Program-made: the position numbers and the translations under genes
Source: Patescibacteria group bacterium
GTDB taxonomy: Bacteria > Patescibacteriota > Patescibacteriia > S139-126
Direction of reading: 5' to 3'
Assembly (NCBI GenBank): GCA_015485755.1
Contig: WFTD01000118.1
Coordinates: 1-25,360, forward strand
DNA: 25,360 nucleotides
Shown: piece by piece, positions 23,207-25,360 of the stretch
Position numbering within the stretch: position 1 is the first letter of the stretch
Layout of the letters: each line of letters begins with the position of its first letter
The notes under the pieces: generated by a model
The model's input: only the letters and a program-made list of their open reading frames with translations
What the model was told of the DNA's origin: nothing
The model's database searches: none

Positions 23207-24145
23207 ATGCCAGTTGTTTATGATAAACGATCAGAAGTCAGAAAGGATTATTTTCTCAACCGTTACGTTATTATCTCGCCAGCCCGAGCCAAACGCCCCA
23301 AAGATGTAGTTGAAACATCCCACCGTCAACCTGGCCAAAAATGCGTTCTCTGCCCTGAACAGGTAGAAAAAGATTTAATAGTTGACTCAATTGGCGGCAA
23401 AAAAAATTGGCGGGTACTGGCTATTCTCAACAAATACCCAGCTGTAACTCTGGATAATCCCAAAGCCTATGGCCATCAAGAAGTAATTATTGACACTCGT
23501 ATCCATGGCCATGAAATGGGGAGAATGACCCAAAAAGAAATAATGGACGTTCTAAAAATGTATGTAGAAAGAACAAGAAAGGTAGGAAGGATAAAAGGCA
23601 TTGATTATATTCTTATTTTTAAAAATAATGGAGGTCCGGCCGGAGCTTCTCTTTTACATGAACACTCTCAATTGTTTGCTACAAAAAAAATACCGCCCGA
23701 AGTGTTTTATGAACTAGACAAAGCCCAAGAGCACAAAATCAAACACGGAACTTGCGTGTATGAAGAAATAATTAAACAAGAGGAAAAATCACCTCGCTTT
23801 GTTTGGAAGGACAATAATATTATTGTATTTTGTCCTTATGCATCAATGTATCACTATGAAGTATGGATATTCCCTTTTCGGCACCTGGATAACATTACCA
23901 GATTGAACAAATCAGAACTATCAAGCCTAGCTAAAGCCTTGCAATTAGTTACCAGCAAGCTTAGTCAATACCAAATTCCTTATAACTTTTTTATGCATCA
24001 ATCAGTTTCCCATCAAGATCAACACTTTTATATAAAAGTCCAGCCGCGCGAATCAATCTGGGCAGGGGTTGAACTTGGCAGTGGAATTGTTATCAACTCA
24101 ATCCCTCCAGAAAAAGCTGCTAAATTTTACCAAAAAAGCGAATAA
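23207..24145 (+). CDS. galT: GalT-like nucleotidyltransferase (galactose-1-phosphate uridylyltransferase family)
   Basis: The 312-residue protein is somewhat shorter than E. coli GalT (348). It has a metal site start C46-x2-C49 (KCVLCPEQ), GHQEVIID (89-96), and the active-site motif GPAGASLLHEHSQLFA with H151-E-H153-S-Q155, where H153 is the expected nucleotidylated residue. FRHLDNI and DQHFYIKVQPR match the C-terminal half. GalT swaps UMP between UDP-glucose and galactose-1-phosphate; related enzymes act as ADP- or UDP-sugar phosphorylases. The motif reads H-E-H rather than the usual H-P-H, so strict GalT activity is uncertain. With no glgC nearby, an NDP-glucose-producing role for the operon is conceivable. 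It is the last gene, 5 nt from the convergent tyrS stop. Confidence 0.82.
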   Translation: MPVVYDKRSEVRKDYFLNRYVIISPARAKRPKDVVETSHRQPGQKCVLCPEQVEKDLIVDSIGGKKNWRVLAILNKYPAVTLDNPKAYGHQEVIIDTRIHGHEMGRMTQKEIMDVLKMYVERTRKVGRIKGIDYILIFKNNGGPAGASLLHEHSQLFATKKIPPEVFYELDKAQEHKIKHGTCVYEEIIKQEEKSPRFVWKDNNIIVFCPYASMYHYEVWIFPFRHLDNITRLNKSELSSLAKALQLVTSKLSQYQIPYNFFMHQSVSHQDQHFYIKVQPRESIWAGVELGSGIVINSIPPEKAAKFYQKSE

Positions 24146-24150
24146 TTTAC

Positions 24151-25350
24151 CTATTTTATTTTAGTAAACTTTCTCTTACCTACTTGAATAATATCACCAG
24201 AAGAAAGCAGAACCTTGTCTTGCCAATTGTTTACTTTATTATCGTTTATCTTTACACCTCCTTGCTCAATCAATCTGCGAGCTTGAGACTTTGATTCAAC
24301 CAAACTAAGGCTGACTAATAACTCTGGCAAGTCATACTTTCCTGGTTTTAACTCAACTTCTGGCATGTTGGTTGGTTTTTGTTTTTGAGAAAAAATTCTA
24401 TCAAATTCAACTGCTGCTTTGTCAGCTTCTGTTTGAGAATGGTACATAGAAACAACCGCTTTGGCTAATTCTACTTTTAGATCTCTTGGATTCTTTCCTT
24501 GGGATAATTCTTGTTTGACCCGAGCAAGTTCTTTGCTGTTATACCTGGCTACCAATTCAAAATAAGGTAAAAGTAAACTATCAGGAATTGACATAATTTT
24601 GCCAAATTGTTCAGATGGACTTTCAGCAATGCCAATATAGTTGCCCAGTGACTGGCTCATCTTCATTTTACCGTCAGTACCAATCAAGAGGGGGACGGTG
24701 ATAATATCTTGCGGCTCTTGTCCGGCAGATTCTTGAAGTGGACGCGCTTGCAGTTCATTAAACTTTTGGTCTGTGCCTATGACAGTAAGGTCGCTTTTAA
24801 GCTCAACCGAATCCCATCCTTGTAAAAGAGGGTAGGTCAATTCATGTAAATAAATCTCTCTGCCTTCTGCCATTCTTTTCTGAAACATATCCCTTTCTAA
24901 CATACGAGCTGCGGTTGATTTTGACAAAAGTTTTAACCCCCGCTCAAAACTCCACTTGTCATACCATTCGCTATTATCTCTAACTTCAACTTTGTCTATA
25001 TCAAGTATTTTTGCCAATTGTTTCAAATAATTTTGAGCTAAAGCCAAAACCTCATCTCTGCTTCGTAATTCCCTGGTTTTATCCTTATCAGTGGGATCGC
25101 CGAATCTGCCTGTAAAACCACCAATCAAAAACACTATCTGATGCCCAAGTTCCTGCAACTCCCTTAGTTTATGGTAAACAACTGCATACCCTAAATGCAG
25201 GTCTGATGAGGTTGGATCAACGCCGTGTTTTATCCTTAATCTTTTTCCTGACAATAATTTTTTTTCTAAATCTTTTTTAACAATAACCTCTTCCACTCCT
25301 AAGGTTAAAATTTCTTTTATCTTGTTTGGGTCTGTTATTATTTTTGGCAT
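24151..25350 (-). CDS. tyrS: Tyrosyl-tRNA synthetase
   Basis: The 399-residue protein is a class I synthetase of the TyrRS type that resembles bacterial TyrZ. It has DPTSSDLHLGYAVV with the HIGH-equivalent HLGY (52-55), FLIGGFTGRFGDPT (75-87), and the tyrosine-site segment YPLLQGWDSVELKSDLTVIGTDQKFN (173-198). The KMSKS loop reads KMSQS (230-234), so the second lysine is Gln. A C-terminal S4-like RNA-binding domain lies at about 338-399 (LVESKSQARRLIEQGGVKIND). The gene reads towards galT and has no visible terminator between. Only 10 nt of upstream sequence are in the window, so its promoter is not seen. Confidence 0.95.
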   Translation of the reverse strand: MPKIITDPNKIKEILTLGVEEVIVKKDLEKKLLSGKRLRIKHGVDPTSSDLHLGYAVVYHKLRELQELGHQIVFLIGGFTGRFGDPTDKDKTRELRSRDEVLALAQNYLKQLAKILDIDKVEVRDNSEWYDKWSFERGLKLLSKSTAARMLERDMFQKRMAEGREIYLHELTYPLLQGWDSVELKSDLTVIGTDQKFNELQARPLQESAGQEPQDIITVPLLIGTDGKMKMSQSLGNYIGIAESPSEQFGKIMSIPDSLLLPYFELVARYNSKELARVKQELSQGKNPRDLKVELAKAVVSMYHSQTEADKAAVEFDRIFSQKQKPTNMPEVELKPGKYDLPELLVSLSLVESKSQARRLIEQGGVKINDNKVNNWQDKVLLSSGDIIQVGKRKFTKIK

Positions 25351-25360
25351 TGTTTTGCAA

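Noticed and set aside
1..25360. Recoded UGA (code 25) as in Gracilibacteria
   Set aside because: Several genes end at TGA in tight operon junctions (for example ATGA overlaps at 12126-12129 and 21797-21800), and conserved tryptophans are TGG, so the standard bacterial code applies.
1..25360. CRISPR arrays, insertion sequences or prophage genes
   Set aside because: No regularly spaced direct repeats, transposase, integrase or phage structural genes were recognised in any frame.

Overview
The window looks like chromosomal DNA from a small-genome, AT-rich bacterium, most likely a member of the Patescibacteria/Candidate Phyla Radiation, Parcubacteria-like. This is an inference from the gene mix: a compact type IV pilus cluster with unusual fusions, very tight gene packing with many 4-20 nt overlaps, almost no Shine-Dalgarno sequences, and standard TGA stops with TGG tryptophan, which excludes the Gracilibacteria/Absconditabacteria code. 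The lineage cannot be fixed further from this sequence alone.

Layout. (1) 1-767: a small heat-shock protein gene truncated by the left edge (minus strand), diverging from two plus-strand tRNA genes, Glu(UUC) and Leu(UAA). (2) 821-11535, all minus strand: a pilus and signalling block. Read in transcription order it has a stand-alone receiver protein, PilB ATPase, PilC platform protein carrying a C-terminal SH3b domain, a GspH/FimT-like minor pilin, a minor pilin fused to an LVIVD beta-propeller, a PilW/GspJ-like minor pilin, a PilX-like membrane protein, and a likely major pilin with its own strong promoter. An imperfect hairpin follows, then a dCache-HAMP sensor without a kinase domain and a membrane PAS histidine kinase. 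Pilus machinery is thus bracketed by two-component genes. Prepilin peptidase, PilT and PilMNO are not in the window.

(3) 11536-11904: a 369-bp gap with a divergent promoter pair, a candidate structured non-coding RNA on the plus strand and a strong, probably bidirectional terminator. (4) 11905-14772, minus strand: a housekeeping operon of trigger factor, endonuclease IV, a YfcE-like phosphoesterase and a DUF167 protein. (5) 14904-24145, plus strand: an uninterrupted eight-gene run, yebC-ruvC-glgA1-GH57-tandem kinase-GT4-glgA2-galT, apparently from one extended -10 promoter. It joins translation/recombination housekeeping genes to an alpha-glucan (glycogen-like) module with two glycogen synthases, a GH57 enzyme, a protein with two fused APH-like kinase domains and a GalT-like nucleotidyltransferase. 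(6) 24151-25350, minus strand: tyrosyl-tRNA synthetase, convergent with galT.

The most unusual items are the propeller-tipped pilin (a possible tip adhesin built in one chain), the PilC-SH3b fusion, the tandem-kinase protein inside a glucan operon, and the candidate ncRNA at about 11739-11897.
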